Below, piece after piece: positions 17,768 through 27,517 of a stretch of DNA of 35,916 nt (position 1 is the stretch's first letter; each line of letters begins with the position of its first letter). Made by a program: the position numbers and the translations under genes. This DNA comes from Clostridiales bacterium (GTDB lineage Bacteria; Bacillota; Clostridia; Oscillospirales; Acutalibacteraceae). A model generated the notes under the pieces. It was not told the origin of the DNA and did not search any database. It saw nothing but the letters and a program-made list of their open reading frames with translations. The DNA lies in the NCBI GenBank assembly GCA_022793315.1, contig JAAWCO010000088.1, forward strand, positions 1-35,916, given 5' to 3'.

Positions 17768-19459
17768 TCAGAGAGAACCGTCCCCGGAAAGAGGGGAAAG
17801 ATTCTCCCTCAGCATTTCCCTGGCCGCCAGCAGATTGGCATCGGTCGCTGTGCCGCCGATAATCCGGGCCAGCTCCTGCTCCCGTTCTTCCCCCTCCAGC
17901 GGTGTGACGCCGGTGAAGGTACGCCCTTCCCGAACCTCCTTGCGGATCAGCAGATGACGATGGGCCAGCGCCGCAATCTGGGCCAGATGGGTCACACAAA
18001 GCACCTGACGCTCTCCGCCGATCTGTCGGAGCTTGATCCCCACCTTGCGGGCGGCCCGGCCGCTGATCCCGGTATCAATCTCGTCAAATATCAGGGTGTC
18101 GATATCGTCCGCTCCCGCCAGAACCGATTTAAGAGCCAGCATGATTCGGGAAAGCTCACCCCCAGAAGCAATTCTGGAGATAGCCCTGACCGGCTCGCCG
18201 GGATTAGCCGAAATCCGAAATTCCACCTGATCGGCCCCAGAAACGGACAGCTCCGCCGGCTCAACGGCCACCTCCAGCCGTACATCTGGCATATCCAAAA
18301 ACGTCAGTTGTTTTCCCACATCGGCGGTAAAACGTTTCGCCGCCGCCCGCCGTGCGGCGGTCAGCACAGACGCTGCCTTTTTTGCCGCGTCGGCGGCCAC
18401 GGTTAATTCCTCCCGCAGATGAGCAAGATGCTCGTCAGACAGCTCAATTTCCTCCAGCTCTGCCGCGGCCGCTGCTCCGAAGCGGAGAATCTCCTCAATA
18501 CCGGGGCCGTACTTGACGGTTAGACGCCGAATGGTCTCAAGACGTGTCTCGATCCGATCCAGCTCATCCGGATCAAATTCCAGCGAGGAACCGAAATCCC
18601 GCAGCTCACCGGCACATTCCTCCAGCTCATAAAGCAGACTTTGCGCCCGCTTCTCCAGCTGCTCCATTTCACTCACATACCGGCCTGCCTCGCTGATGGC
18701 GTCCACCGCAGCCGACAGCCGCGCCAGAGCGCCGTCGCTTTCTTCATCGCCTGAAAGCGCCTGTCGGGCAGCTGCCACCGCTTCCGCAATTTTTGCCGCG
18801 TTGCGATAGAGGTTTCGCTGCTCCAGCAGTTCCTCCTCTTCCCCCATCTGCAATCCGGCTTCGTCGATTTCCTCTACCTGATAGTGCAGCAAATCCATCC
18901 GGCGCGCTTTTTCCCGCTCATCCATATCGCTTTTCCCCAGCTCTGTCCGAATGGCGCAAAAGCGGTGGTAGGCCTCCTGATAGGCATTCCTTTTGGCCTC
19001 AATTCCCCCAAGGCGGTCGAGGTATCCCACATGGCGTTCAGGGTCGAGCAGAGCCTGATTTTCATGCTGGCCGTGGATATTCACCAGCTCCCGTCCGATT
19101 TCTCTCAATACTGCCACTGTCACCGGCCGACCATTGATACGGCAGGCACTTTTTCCCTCTGCCGTGATCATACGCTGAATCAAAAGGGCGCCCTCTTCGT
19201 CGGGCGGATACCCCTTCGCCTCCAGCATGGCCGCTGTACTGCCTGCCAGTCCGGTAAAAAGCGCTGTAACCTCCGCCCGCGGACTGCCGCTGCGTACGAT
19301 TTCCCGGCTGACCCGCTCCCCCAATACGGCGTTAAGAGAATCAATCACAATTGATTTTCCCGCACCGGTCTCGCCGGTCAGCACATTCAGTCCACTGTCG
19401 AATTCTATCTCAGCCTTTTCGATGACAGCGATGTTGGCAATATACAAACGCGACAGCAT
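17768..19459 (-). CDS. recN: DNA repair protein RecN
   Basis: MLSRLYIANIAVIEKAEIEFDSGLNVLTGETGAGKSIVIDSL, GGELSRIMLALKSV, DEIDTGISGRAA. Confidence 0.97.
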   Translation of the reverse strand: MLSRLYIANIAVIEKAEIEFDSGLNVLTGETGAGKSIVIDSLNAVLGERVSREIVRSGSPRAEVTALFTGLAGSTAAMLEAKGYPPDEEGALLIQRMITAEGKSACRINGRPVTVAVLREIGRELVNIHGQHENQALLDPERHVGYLDRLGGIEAKRNAYQEAYHRFCAIRTELGKSDMDEREKARRMDLLHYQVEEIDEAGLQMGEEEELLEQRNLYRNAAKIAEAVAAARQALSGDEESDGALARLSAAVDAISEAGRYVSEMEQLEKRAQSLLYELEECAGELRDFGSSLEFDPDELDRIETRLETIRRLTVKYGPGIEEILRFGAAAAAELEEIELSDEHLAHLREELTVAADAAKKAASVLTAARRAAAKRFTADVGKQLTFLDMPDVRLEVAVEPAELSVSGADQVEFRISANPGEPVRAISRIASGGELSRIMLALKSVLAGADDIDTLIFDEIDTGISGRAARKVGIKLRQIGGERQVLCVTHLAQIAALAHRHLLIRKEVREGRTFTGVTPLEGEEREQELARIIGGTATDANLLAAREMLRENLSPLSGDGSL

Positions 19460-19487
19460 GACACCCCGTCCTTTCCCTTCCGCCGGT

Positions 19488-19946
19488 TTAACGGCTGTTG
19501 TTCAGCAGCCGCTTCAGCTCACCGGTCAGCTCAATAGCCCTCTCCTCATTCTTGGTGATGCAAATAAAAGTGTCGTCTCCACTCAGTGTGCCGACCACCT
19601 GATCCCAGTGAAGGGAGTCCATTCCGGCGCAGACCGCCTGTGCCATACCGGTCAGGCATTTGATCACCACAAGATTCGCAGCATAGTCGATCCCAATCAC
19701 CGCGTCTGCAAACAGGGAATGAAATTTGGAAGACATATGATCGTTTTCCAGACGGACGGTAGAATATCGATACCGTCCATTGGAATCCAGAGTCTTAATC
19801 AGGCGCAGTTCCTTGATATCCCGTGAAATAGTGGCCTGTGTGACCTCATACCCGCTGTCCCGAAGCCATTTGAGCAGTTCCTCCTGCGTATCGACAGGAT
19901 GGGTATGAATAATCTCCAGTATTTTGGCATGCCGCTGTGTTTTCAT
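19488..19946 (-). CDS. argR: Arginine repressor
   Basis: KILEIIHTHPVDTQEELLKWLRDSGYEVTQATISRDIKELRLIK; C-terminal GDDTFICI. Confidence 0.95.
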   Translation of the reverse strand: MKTQRHAKILEIIHTHPVDTQEELLKWLRDSGYEVTQATISRDIKELRLIKTLDSNGRYRYSTVRLENDHMSSKFHSLFADAVIGIDYAANLVVIKCLTGMAQAVCAGMDSLHWDQVVGTLSGDDTFICITKNEERAIELTGELKRLLNNSR

Positions 19947-19962
19947 CGGTCCTCTCCTTTCA

Positions 19963-20805
19963 CTAACGGCGGTCCATCAGCTTCTGATTCAGAATGTCGT
20001 AAAAGTCACCCTGTTTGATTTTAATCAGACGGGCATCGGTTTTTCCACGGGACACTGTCACAAAACAGTTCGGCTCCAGCCGGGCTCCCTCCTCACCGTC
20101 AATTGTGAGATATACCTCCCGGTCCGCCGGGGAGAGCGGACGGATGGTCAGCCGTGTACTATCGCTGAAAATAAAGGAGCGGGCATACAGTGAGTGAGGG
20201 CAGACCGGCGTCATCAACAGACAATGAACCTTTGGGTCTACAATAGGGCCGCCAGCCGACAGAGAGTAGGCTGTCGAGCCGGTTGGAGCAGCAATAATAA
20301 CGCCGTCCGCCCGATACTCTGTGACCAGAGCGCCCTCTTTGGTCACCTCCAGCTCCACCATACGGGAGAGGGAGCCGCGGGAAATAACCGCCTCGTTGAG
20401 AGCGCAATATGAACGGAGGGGCGTTTTTCCCTCCTCCCTATATAAGCCCACCTCCAGCAGCATCCGGCGCTCGATGGTATACTGTCCTTCAATCAGCAGC
20501 GGCAGCCGGGACAGCTCGTCCGATTCCAATCCTGCCGTAAAGCCCAGATGACCACAATTGATGCCCAGAACCGCCTTTTCATACTGGGCGGCCCGTTTGG
20601 CGATATGAATAATTGTACCGTCTCCCCCCAGGGCGACTGCCAGATCACAATCTTCCAGCAGGCGGTCGGTATCCGCCGGAGGAAAGGTCCTGGAATTTTT
20701 CGGATACAGAACCTGCGCTCCCAGCGATTCCAGACCGCGGCGGACGGCGGCGCAGGCCTCGCCGATAGCCTTGGTCTGGTGGTTGGCAATCAAAGCAATT
20801 TTCAC
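19963..20805 (-). CDS. nadK: NAD kinase
   Basis: ALGGDGTIIH, GINCGHLGFTA, NEAVISRG, TGSTAYSLSAGGPIVDP. Confidence 0.95.
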   Translation of the reverse strand: MKIALIANHQTKAIGEACAAVRRGLESLGAQVLYPKNSRTFPPADTDRLLEDCDLAVALGGDGTIIHIAKRAAQYEKAVLGINCGHLGFTAGLESDELSRLPLLIEGQYTIERRMLLEVGLYREEGKTPLRSYCALNEAVISRGSLSRMVELEVTKEGALVTEYRADGVIIAAPTGSTAYSLSAGGPIVDPKVHCLLMTPVCPHSLYARSFIFSDSTRLTIRPLSPADREVYLTIDGEEGARLEPNCFVTVSRGKTDARLIKIKQGDFYDILNQKLMDRR

Positions 20806-20833
20806 AGAACGCCGTCTCCTTTCCCAGCGATTA

Positions 20834-21637
20834 TCAGGCCTTCAAAGTACGAAAGGCATTGTCTACCAGCTGTTTCACATCCGGTTTCCACCGTTCTTTC
20901 CCGCCACGCCGAAGCGCCGCCAGATATTCCCGGTTTCCAGTCCCCCCTGTGACCGGAGAATAGCTCAAATAAACAACATCGCAGCCGCAGGCGCCAAACA
21001 GATGCAATTGCTCCTGAAGAACCCGAATATGATCGGCCTTATGACGTACAACGCCGTTATTTCCCAGTGCAGCACGGCCCGCCTCAAACTGCGGTTTAAT
21101 CAGACAGACGATCACGGCCTCCGGGGACAAAAGCGGCAGCACAGCCGGCAAAACCTGTTTTAACGAGATAAAAGCGACATCAATCGTACAGTAGGAGAGC
21201 AATCGCCCGCCTAAAAACGTTTGAACCTTCACCGTATCGCGGATGTCCGTTTCCTCCAGACAATGAACCCGTGGGTCCGCCCGCAGCGAGGGATGGAGCT
21301 GACCACGCCCCACATCCAGCGCAAAAACCTCTGCCGCGCCGTGCTGAAGCAGACAATCGGTAAAGCCGCCGGTAGAAGCACCCACATCCAGCACACAAAG
21401 ACCATGAACGGAAAGGCGGGATTCCTCCAGCACCTTTTGCAGCTTTTCTCCGCCGCGCCCCACATAGCGCGGCCCTTCTCCTTCACAGCTGATGGCATCC
21501 TCCGGCCCCACCATCAGCGCCGGTTTTCCGGCTGTGCGTCCATTCACTTTTACACGTCCACTGCAAACTGCCTCCTTGGCTCTCTCACGAGAGGGGACCA
21601 ATCCCCGCTCCACCAAAACAGCATCCAGCCGCTTCAT
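20834..21637 (-). CDS. tlyA: TlyA-family rRNA (cytidine-2'-O)-methyltransferase
   Basis: S4-like N-terminus (MKRLDAVLVERGLVPSRERAKEAVCSGRVKVNG), YVGRGGEKL, LDVGASTGGFTDCLLQHGA; ATGA overlap with the dxs stop. Confidence 0.93.
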   Translation of the reverse strand: MKRLDAVLVERGLVPSRERAKEAVCSGRVKVNGRTAGKPALMVGPEDAISCEGEGPRYVGRGGEKLQKVLEESRLSVHGLCVLDVGASTGGFTDCLLQHGAAEVFALDVGRGQLHPSLRADPRVHCLEETDIRDTVKVQTFLGGRLLSYCTIDVAFISLKQVLPAVLPLLSPEAVIVCLIKPQFEAGRAALGNNGVVRHKADHIRVLQEQLHLFGACGCDVVYLSYSPVTGGTGNREYLAALRRGGKERWKPDVKQLVDNAFRTLKA

Positions 21638-23544
21638 ACCGATCCGGTTGCTCTCCACAGTTCCTCCTTCTGACCAGAAAGGTCCTCCAGCGCCCGGCGA
21701 ATCGCTTCTTCCATACCGTGAGCATCCAGCCCTTCCCGACGCAGACCGGCATCGGTCTTACAGACTGGGACAAATTCTTCGATAGCATAGCTCCAATACC
21801 GGCCGCGATAGGCGCTCTCCATCAATCGGGAACCAAGCATCTCTCCCATCCCTCCGGCGCGGCTTCCCTCCTCCATAAACACCACGCCGCTGTACTCCAT
21901 GGCCAAGCGCAAGCTGTCCTCCTCGAGGGGAAGAACGCGGTTGAGCTTCAGTATGGAAATCCGGATACCTTCACAGGCTAATTTCTGAACCGCCGCCAGC
22001 GCGTTAAAGAAAATCCGTCCATAAGTAATCAGCAGCAGATTGGCCCCTTGTGCGCGGAACAGGGTATAGGGCTTGTAATCGGTCACATATCCCTGGGGAA
22101 CCATTCCCTCTCCTCCGCGAGGATAGCGGACGGCGGCAATCCCTTTCTCGTCATACAGCGCCTGCTTCAGATGAATACGCAGCTCGTCATAACAGGCCGG
22201 CGCATAGAGCGCAACGCCCGGTATAGTGTGAAGAAATGAGACATCAAAGATTCCCTGATGCGTCTCGCCGTCATCGGGAACAATCCCCGCCCGGTCAATC
22301 GCCAACACAATATGCTGTCCCAGAATAGCGGTATCGTTAAGAATCTGGTCATAGCTTCGCTGCAAAAAGGTGGAGTATACCGCAAAAACCGGCAGCATCC
22401 CATTGCAGGAGAGACCAGAGGCAAAGGTGACAGCATGCTGCTCTGCAATCCCCACATCAAAAAATCGGTCGGGAAAACGCCGGGCAAACGAACCAAGACC
22501 GGTGCCATTCTGCATGGCAGCCGTGATAGCGCAGATGTGCCGGTCTTCGCTGGCCAGCTGACAAAGCGTATCGCCGAAAACCGATGAAAAAGAATCCCCT
22601 CCGGACGGTGTTTCTCCCGTCTCCCGGTCAAAACCTGACACGCCGTGATAGGTATCCGGGCTCTGCTCCGCAAAGCCATAGCCCTTGCCCTTTACCGTCT
22701 CCACATGCAGCAGCACCGGACGTTCAATATTCTTCGCCGCCCGGAGTGCGCGGGTCAGGTCGGATAAGCTGTGTCCATTGACCGGCCCCAGATAATAAAA
22801 CCCCATATCCTCAAAGATTGGACTGTTCTTATACAGGGCATTTTTCAGTTTGGTTTTGATCTCCAGCAGAAGGGAATACAGCGGTTTTCCCACCAATGGA
22901 ATATGGGAAACAAAAGCTCCAAAACCATTTTTGACGCGAACATACCGAGGCCGGGAGCGAAGAATCGCCAGATGGCGCGCCACAAATCCTACATTCCGGT
23001 TAATCGACATACGATTATCGTTGAGGATAACAATCAGACGATCCTCACTCCGGCCGGCGTTGGAGAGACCTTCATAGGCGATTCCCCCCGTCATGGCGCC
23101 GTCCCCCATTACAGCGATAACATAGCCTTTATCGCCGGTCAGCTTTTTCGCCTTGGCCAATCCGTTGGCAGCGGAGACCGCCGTACTGCTGTGCCCCACA
23201 ATAAAGGTATCGTATTCGCTTTCCGCCGGGCGGGGAAAGCCCGACACGCCACCCTCGGTACGAAGAGTGTGAAACTGCTCCGCCCGACCGGTCAGCAGCT
23301 TATGAACATAACATTGATGCCCCACATCCCAGACAATCTGGTCGCGGGGCGCATCAAAAATAAGGTGGAGCGCCACTGTCAGCTCCACGACACCCAAATT
23401 GGAGGACAAATGTCCACCGTTGCAGGATACTGTTTCAATCAGGGTATCCCGTATCTCAGCGCACAATGTTTTAATCTCTGCTGCCGACAGCTTTTTCAGA
23501 TCTGCCGGTGTCTGGATACGATCCAGCATCGCATGTTCAGACAT
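21634..23544 (-). CDS. dxs: 1-deoxy-D-xylulose-5-phosphate synthase
   Basis: GGHLSSNLGVVELTVALH, WDVGHQCYVHKLLTGR, VMGDGAMTGGIAYEGLSNAG, DVGIAEQHAVTFASGL. Confidence 0.97.
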   Translation of the reverse strand: MSEHAMLDRIQTPADLKKLSAAEIKTLCAEIRDTLIETVSCNGGHLSSNLGVVELTVALHLIFDAPRDQIVWDVGHQCYVHKLLTGRAEQFHTLRTEGGVSGFPRPAESEYDTFIVGHSSTAVSAANGLAKAKKLTGDKGYVIAVMGDGAMTGGIAYEGLSNAGRSEDRLIVILNDNRMSINRNVGFVARHLAILRSRPRYVRVKNGFGAFVSHIPLVGKPLYSLLLEIKTKLKNALYKNSPIFEDMGFYYLGPVNGHSLSDLTRALRAAKNIERPVLLHVETVKGKGYGFAEQSPDTYHGVSGFDRETGETPSGGDSFSSVFGDTLCQLASEDRHICAITAAMQNGTGLGSFARRFPDRFFDVGIAEQHAVTFASGLSCNGMLPVFAVYSTFLQRSYDQILNDTAILGQHIVLAIDRAGIVPDDGETHQGIFDVSFLHTIPGVALYAPACYDELRIHLKQALYDEKGIAAVRYPRGGEGMVPQGYVTDYKPYTLFRAQGANLLLITYGRIFFNALAAVQKLACEGIRISILKLNRVLPLEEDSLRLAMEYSGVVFMEEGSRAGGMGEMLGSRLMESAYRGRYWSYAIEEFVPVCKTDAGLRREGLDAHGMEEAIRRALEDLSGQKEELWRATGSV

Positions 23545-23621
23545 ATCGATTTCCGATCCTCCTGTCAGCTATCCGCCATGTTCGCCGCGTTTTTATCCAA
23601 AACCTTGCGCGCGGCCCCGTC

Positions 23622-24101
23622 TCAGGGGATGAGGATACCGATCATGATACCCAGCAAAACACCGCCGAGCACCTCCATCGGCGTATGGCCGATAAACTCT
23701 TTGAGGTCGATTTCATCCACCTCGATATCCGGCATGCCATCGCCATTAGTATCGGCGTTCTGCATCGCTATCTGATTGAGATACTTGTTCAGCAGACGGG
23801 CATGCTCTCCCGCTTCTCTCCGAACCCCCATAGCATCGTACAGGGTGACAAAATCAAAAATGACCGCCAGGGCAAAAAGAGGCGTATTAACCCCATAAAA
23901 GCGCGCAAGGGCAATCGTCAGAGCGCTGACCATCGCGGAATGAGCGCTGGGCATGCCGCCGGCGCCCCACAGCCGCTCCAGATTCAGCTTGCGTGTGAGG
24001 AACAAATTCAAAAGCACCTTAAGCACCTGCGCGAAAAACCATCCCAATATCGCGGCGGCCAACGCTTTATTCTGAATGAATTCCTGAAAAAATTGTGTCA
24101 T
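23622..24101 (-). CDS. Divergent PAP2 / DUF212 family membrane protein (YuiD-like)
   Basis: AGGMPSAHSAMVSAL, DFVTLYDAMGVRREAGEHA, EFIGHTPMEVLGGVLLG; internal Met as start. Confidence 0.88.
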   Translation of the reverse strand: MTQFFQEFIQNKALAAAILGWFFAQVLKVLLNLFLTRKLNLERLWGAGGMPSAHSAMVSALTIALARFYGVNTPLFALAVIFDFVTLYDAMGVRREAGEHARLLNKYLNQIAMQNADTNGDGMPDIEVDEIDLKEFIGHTPMEVLGGVLLGIMIGILIP

Positions 24102-24141
24102 TCCTTTTTCATGCCCTTCTCTGTGGGATGACCCGCGCCCC

Positions 24142-25020
24142 TCAGCGCTCTCTCTGAAGCAGAGCCTGCGCCAGCCGGCACAGGGTTTTTGCCTCTTCTC
24201 CAAAAGTCCTGAGAGCAGCTTCGGCCTCTTCGGTATGGCTGGCCGCCCGGCGGCGGGTCTCCTCCACCCCCAGCAGGGTAACATAGGTCGCCTTCTCATT
24301 CGCCTGGTCACTGCCAGTCGGTTTCCCCAGCGTTTCCCGGTCGGAGGTGATATCCAGTATATCATCCACCATCTGAAAACTCAAGCCGAGCTCTGATCCA
24401 AAGCGGGCGGCTGCCTCCAGCCGTACATCCGTCACTCCGGCCGCCAGGCATCCCAGCTGACAGGCGGCGGTCAGCAGCGCTCCGGTTTTCCCCCGCTGCA
24501 GCTCCTCCAGCGTGTCAAGGTCAATCGCTTTTCCTTCGCTTTCCAAATCCAGCATCTGGCCGCCCACCATGCCTCCGGCGCCCGCCGCCCGCGCCAGAGT
24601 GAGCGACGCTCCCGCAACAAAGGCGGGCTCCATTTCAGCGCCGGCGATTGTCTCAAAAGCGGCGGTCAGCAGCGCATCGCCTGCCAGCAAGGCCGCTGCC
24701 TCGCCAAAAGCGGCGTGTGCCGACGGCTTTCCCCGGCGCAGGAGACTGTCGTCCATACAGGGAAGATCGTCGTGTACCAGCGAATAAGAATGCAGCATTT
24801 CCACCGCGCAGGCAAAGGGCAGCGCCGCCGCAGGATCTCCGCCGCACAATCGGCAAAATTCGAGTGTCAGCACGGGCCGAATGCGTTTTCCACCCGCCTC
24901 GCAGGCATAGCGCATAGCGGCGGACAGGCTGTCTTTTCCAGTCGGCAGATATTCCGGCAGCGCCTGTTCAATCCGGTTCCAGTGCTCCTGAAGCTGCTGA
25001 TCATACAGATTCTGTTTCAT
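24142..25020 (-). CDS. ispA: Polyprenyl (farnesyl/geranylgeranyl) diphosphate synthase
   Basis: GGKRIRPVL, SLVHDDLPCMDDSLLRRGKPSAH, GGQMLDLE, FQMVDDILDITSD. Confidence 0.95.
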   Translation of the reverse strand: MKQNLYDQQLQEHWNRIEQALPEYLPTGKDSLSAAMRYACEAGGKRIRPVLTLEFCRLCGGDPAAALPFACAVEMLHSYSLVHDDLPCMDDSLLRRGKPSAHAAFGEAAALLAGDALLTAAFETIAGAEMEPAFVAGASLTLARAAGAGGMVGGQMLDLESEGKAIDLDTLEELQRGKTGALLTAACQLGCLAAGVTDVRLEAAARFGSELGLSFQMVDDILDITSDRETLGKPTGSDQANEKATYVTLLGVEETRRRAASHTEEAEAALRTFGEEAKTLCRLAQALLQRER

Positions 25021-25270
25021 CGGTGCTCACTCCCGTATCCGGCGCCGGCTCCTCCGACGCTTTTTCCTCATTTCCATCCTGTCCGGCGGCAGTCAGACGA
25101 ATGATCTTCTGCTCCGCCGTTTTCAGCATTTTCGTACAATAAGCGGTCAGACGGGTGCCTTCCTCAAACAGCTTGAGAGATTCGTCCAGCGTGCAGCGTC
25201 CGCTTTCCAGCGCGCCGACAAGCTGTTCCAGCCGTGTGATCGCCTTTTCAAATGTCCATTCTGTCGCCAG
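25001..25270 (-). CDS. xseB: Exodeoxyribonuclease VII small subunit, probable non-AUG (CTG) start
   Basis: Manual translation: (L/M)ATEWTFEKAITRLEQLVGALESGRCTLDESLKLFEEGTRLTAYCTKMLKTAEQKIIRLTAAGQ...ETESV*, 89 aa. Sits between xseA and ispA. Absent from the ORF track because there is no ATG in frame. Confidence 0.85.
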   Translation of the reverse strand: MATEWTFEKAITRLEQLVGALESGRCTLDESLKLFEEGTRLTAYCTKMLKTAEQKIIRLTAAGQDGNEEKASEEPAPDTGVSTDETESV

Positions 25271-25326
25271 AAGAATCGCTTCCTTTCTCTGCGGCAGCCT
25301 GTGGAAAAACAGAGCTGTGGTTCCTT

Positions 25327-26583
25327 CTAATCATCGGCTGCCGTTTCTGTCCGCCCTGCCGTTTTTCGCCGGGGCTTCAGCTTCACCTTCTCCACCCGGC
25401 AATTCACTTCACCATCAGCATAGCGGAGGGTCAGCTCCTCGCCCTGACGCGCATCCGCCGCCTGCTTGAGCACCTGCTCTCCCTGATAGCCGATCGCATA
25501 TCCGCGAGAGAGCACCTTTAACGGGCTGAGAGCGTCCAGCTTGCCGCCTGCCTGTGCCAGTCGTGCTTTCGCCCCGGTCAGCTGCACCCGCGCCGCGCCG
25601 GCAAAGGCACGGGTAAGATAATCCAGCCGCATCCCCTGCTCCTCGACATAAAACAGCGGGGTGGCCAGACAGCGCTTTTCCTGCAGATTCCGCAAACGGC
25701 CAGCCGCTCCCTCCCACGTATTCCGCACCGAACGTACTGCCGCCGAATGCCTCTGCGTCAGACGGAGCAGCAGCTCCGCCGTATCGGGAACCGCCAGCTC
25801 CGCAGCGGCGGAGGGCGTCGGCGCACGCAGGTCGGCGGCAAAATCGCAGATAGTAAAATCCGTTTCGTGTCCCACCGCTGAAATAACAGGAATCGCCGAT
25901 GCGGCAACCGCGCGGGCCACTCCCTCGTCGTTGAACGCCCACAGCTCTTCAATGGAGCCGCCGCCCCGGCCAATAATAATGACATCGGCAGCCTGGTTTT
26001 CATTAAAATACCGAAGCGCCTCCATCAGCTGAGGCGGCGCGCCTTCACCCTGTACCAGCACGGGGGCAAGCAGAATCGTGGCCAATGGGAAGCGCCGTCC
26101 TGTCACGTTCAGAATATCCCGTACCGCCGCGCCTGTCGGCGAGGTGATGACGCCCACACGTCCAGGATAACGAGGCAGCGGCTTTTTTCGGCTTTCGTCG
26201 AACAGCCCCTCCGCCGCCAGCCGGGCCTTCAGCTGCTCATAGGCCACCTGAAGAGCGCCCACGCCGTCCGGCTGCATCTCTTCGATATAGATTTGAAAGG
26301 CGCCATCCTTTGCGTACAGCGAAACCCGCGCACGGACGATTACCTTCATCCCGTTTTCGGGCTGAAAACGGAGGCGGGAGGCATAGGCGCGAAACATCAC
26401 CGCCTTTACCACCGCGCCGTCGTCCTTCAGAGACAGATAAAAATGACCGGATTTATAATGGTTGGTAAAATTGGAGATCTCCCCGCTGATAGAGACAGAC
26501 GCCAGATTCCGGTCCCCTTCCAGCAGGGATTTGACATACTGATTGAGCTGGCTGACGGTAATTACACGCGAATCCGTAGCCAT
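25327..26583 (-). CDS. xseA: Exodeoxyribonuclease VII large subunit
   Basis: VITVSQLNQYVKSLLEGDRNLASVSISGEISNFTNHYKSGHFYLSLKDDGAVVKAVMFR, IGRGGGSIEELWAFNDE, AVGHETDFTICDFAADLRAPTPSAAAE. Confidence 0.96.
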   Translation of the reverse strand: MATDSRVITVSQLNQYVKSLLEGDRNLASVSISGEISNFTNHYKSGHFYLSLKDDGAVVKAVMFRAYASRLRFQPENGMKVIVRARVSLYAKDGAFQIYIEEMQPDGVGALQVAYEQLKARLAAEGLFDESRKKPLPRYPGRVGVITSPTGAAVRDILNVTGRRFPLATILLAPVLVQGEGAPPQLMEALRYFNENQAADVIIIGRGGGSIEELWAFNDEGVARAVAASAIPVISAVGHETDFTICDFAADLRAPTPSAAAELAVPDTAELLLRLTQRHSAAVRSVRNTWEGAAGRLRNLQEKRCLATPLFYVEEQGMRLDYLTRAFAGAARVQLTGAKARLAQAGGKLDALSPLKVLSRGYAIGYQGEQVLKQAADARQGEELTLRYADGEVNCRVEKVKLKPRRKTAGRTETAADD

Positions 26584-27515
26584 CCCTCCTCCCTGACCGC
26601 ACACAAAAGCGCGATGCCACAAGCGTTATCCGCCGACAGCTCCGGCGGTGCGAAAGCCCCGCCGTATTTTTGCGACAGCTTCTCTCTCAACAGCGTGTTA
26701 GCCATGACCCCGCCCGCGAACAAAAGCGGCAGCGGGCCAAAGCGTTCTCTCAGTGCGCCTGCCATACCGTCCGGTGCTACGTAAAGGCTTTCCAGACAAA
26801 AAAGCGCGATCTCTTCATCGGGGAGCCCTTTTTCCTTCCACGCGCGGCACTGATTTTCCACCCCCGAAAGACTGCAGCTCCCCTCCTTCAGAGAGGGGCG
26901 GGGACGATAGCTTCCCACCGCCTGCTGCGCCAGCCTGTCCAGCTGCGGCCCGGCGGGAAACGGCAGTCCAAGCATCCTGCCCACCCGATCAACCAGCTGC
27001 CCTGCCTTCAGATCCAGTGAACCGGCCACTGCCGAGCAGCGAATCACCGTCTCGCCGTCCGGCTCCACCAGCAAAGCATCAGTGGTGCCGCCGGACACGT
27101 GAAAGGCCAAAAGCGGCTTTCGGAGCCATTCGAGGCGATCTGCCCCATAAGCTGCCGCCGCCACATGCCCCTGCTGATGGGAAAACAGATGACACGGGAG
27201 GGTGAGCAGAGCGGAAAACTCCCGCGCCAGACCCACCCCCGCCAGAAAGCAGGGCATATAGGAACCCTCCGCCTGACGCGGACGGCTGGAAGCTGCCACA
27301 GCACCGAGTTCCCGCTGCCTTTCCGCCAGCAGCTGCTCCAGTACATCGGGAAGCTGGCGGACATGATGAAACACCGCGTCACTCTGCCGCAGCCCAAGCT
27401 CCCCCTCCCGTACCGGCAGCAGCTGTCTGCGGCCGCAGAGACAATCCCTGTCCGAATCATACAGAGCGGCGGAGGTGGTATAATTGCTGGTATCTATCCC
27501 CAAAAACAGACCCAC
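26562..27515 (-). CDS. TsaD/Kae1-like (peptidase M22-like) paralog
   Basis: FLGIDTSNYTTSAAL, FSHQQGHVAAA (HxxxH), FHVSGGTTDALLV, FAGGVMANTLLRE, SADNACGIALL; distinct from canonical TsaD (MEGH, GGHT). Confidence 0.85.
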   Translation of the reverse strand: MGLFLGIDTSNYTTSAALYDSDRDCLCGRRQLLPVREGELGLRQSDAVFHHVRQLPDVLEQLLAERQRELGAVAASSRPRQAEGSYMPCFLAGVGLAREFSALLTLPCHLFSHQQGHVAAAAYGADRLEWLRKPLLAFHVSGGTTDALLVEPDGETVIRCSAVAGSLDLKAGQLVDRVGRMLGLPFPAGPQLDRLAQQAVGSYRPRPSLKEGSCSLSGVENQCRAWKEKGLPDEEIALFCLESLYVAPDGMAGALRERFGPLPLLFAGGVMANTLLREKLSQKYGGAFAPPELSADNACGIALLCAVREEGWLRIRV

Positions 27516-27517
27516 CT

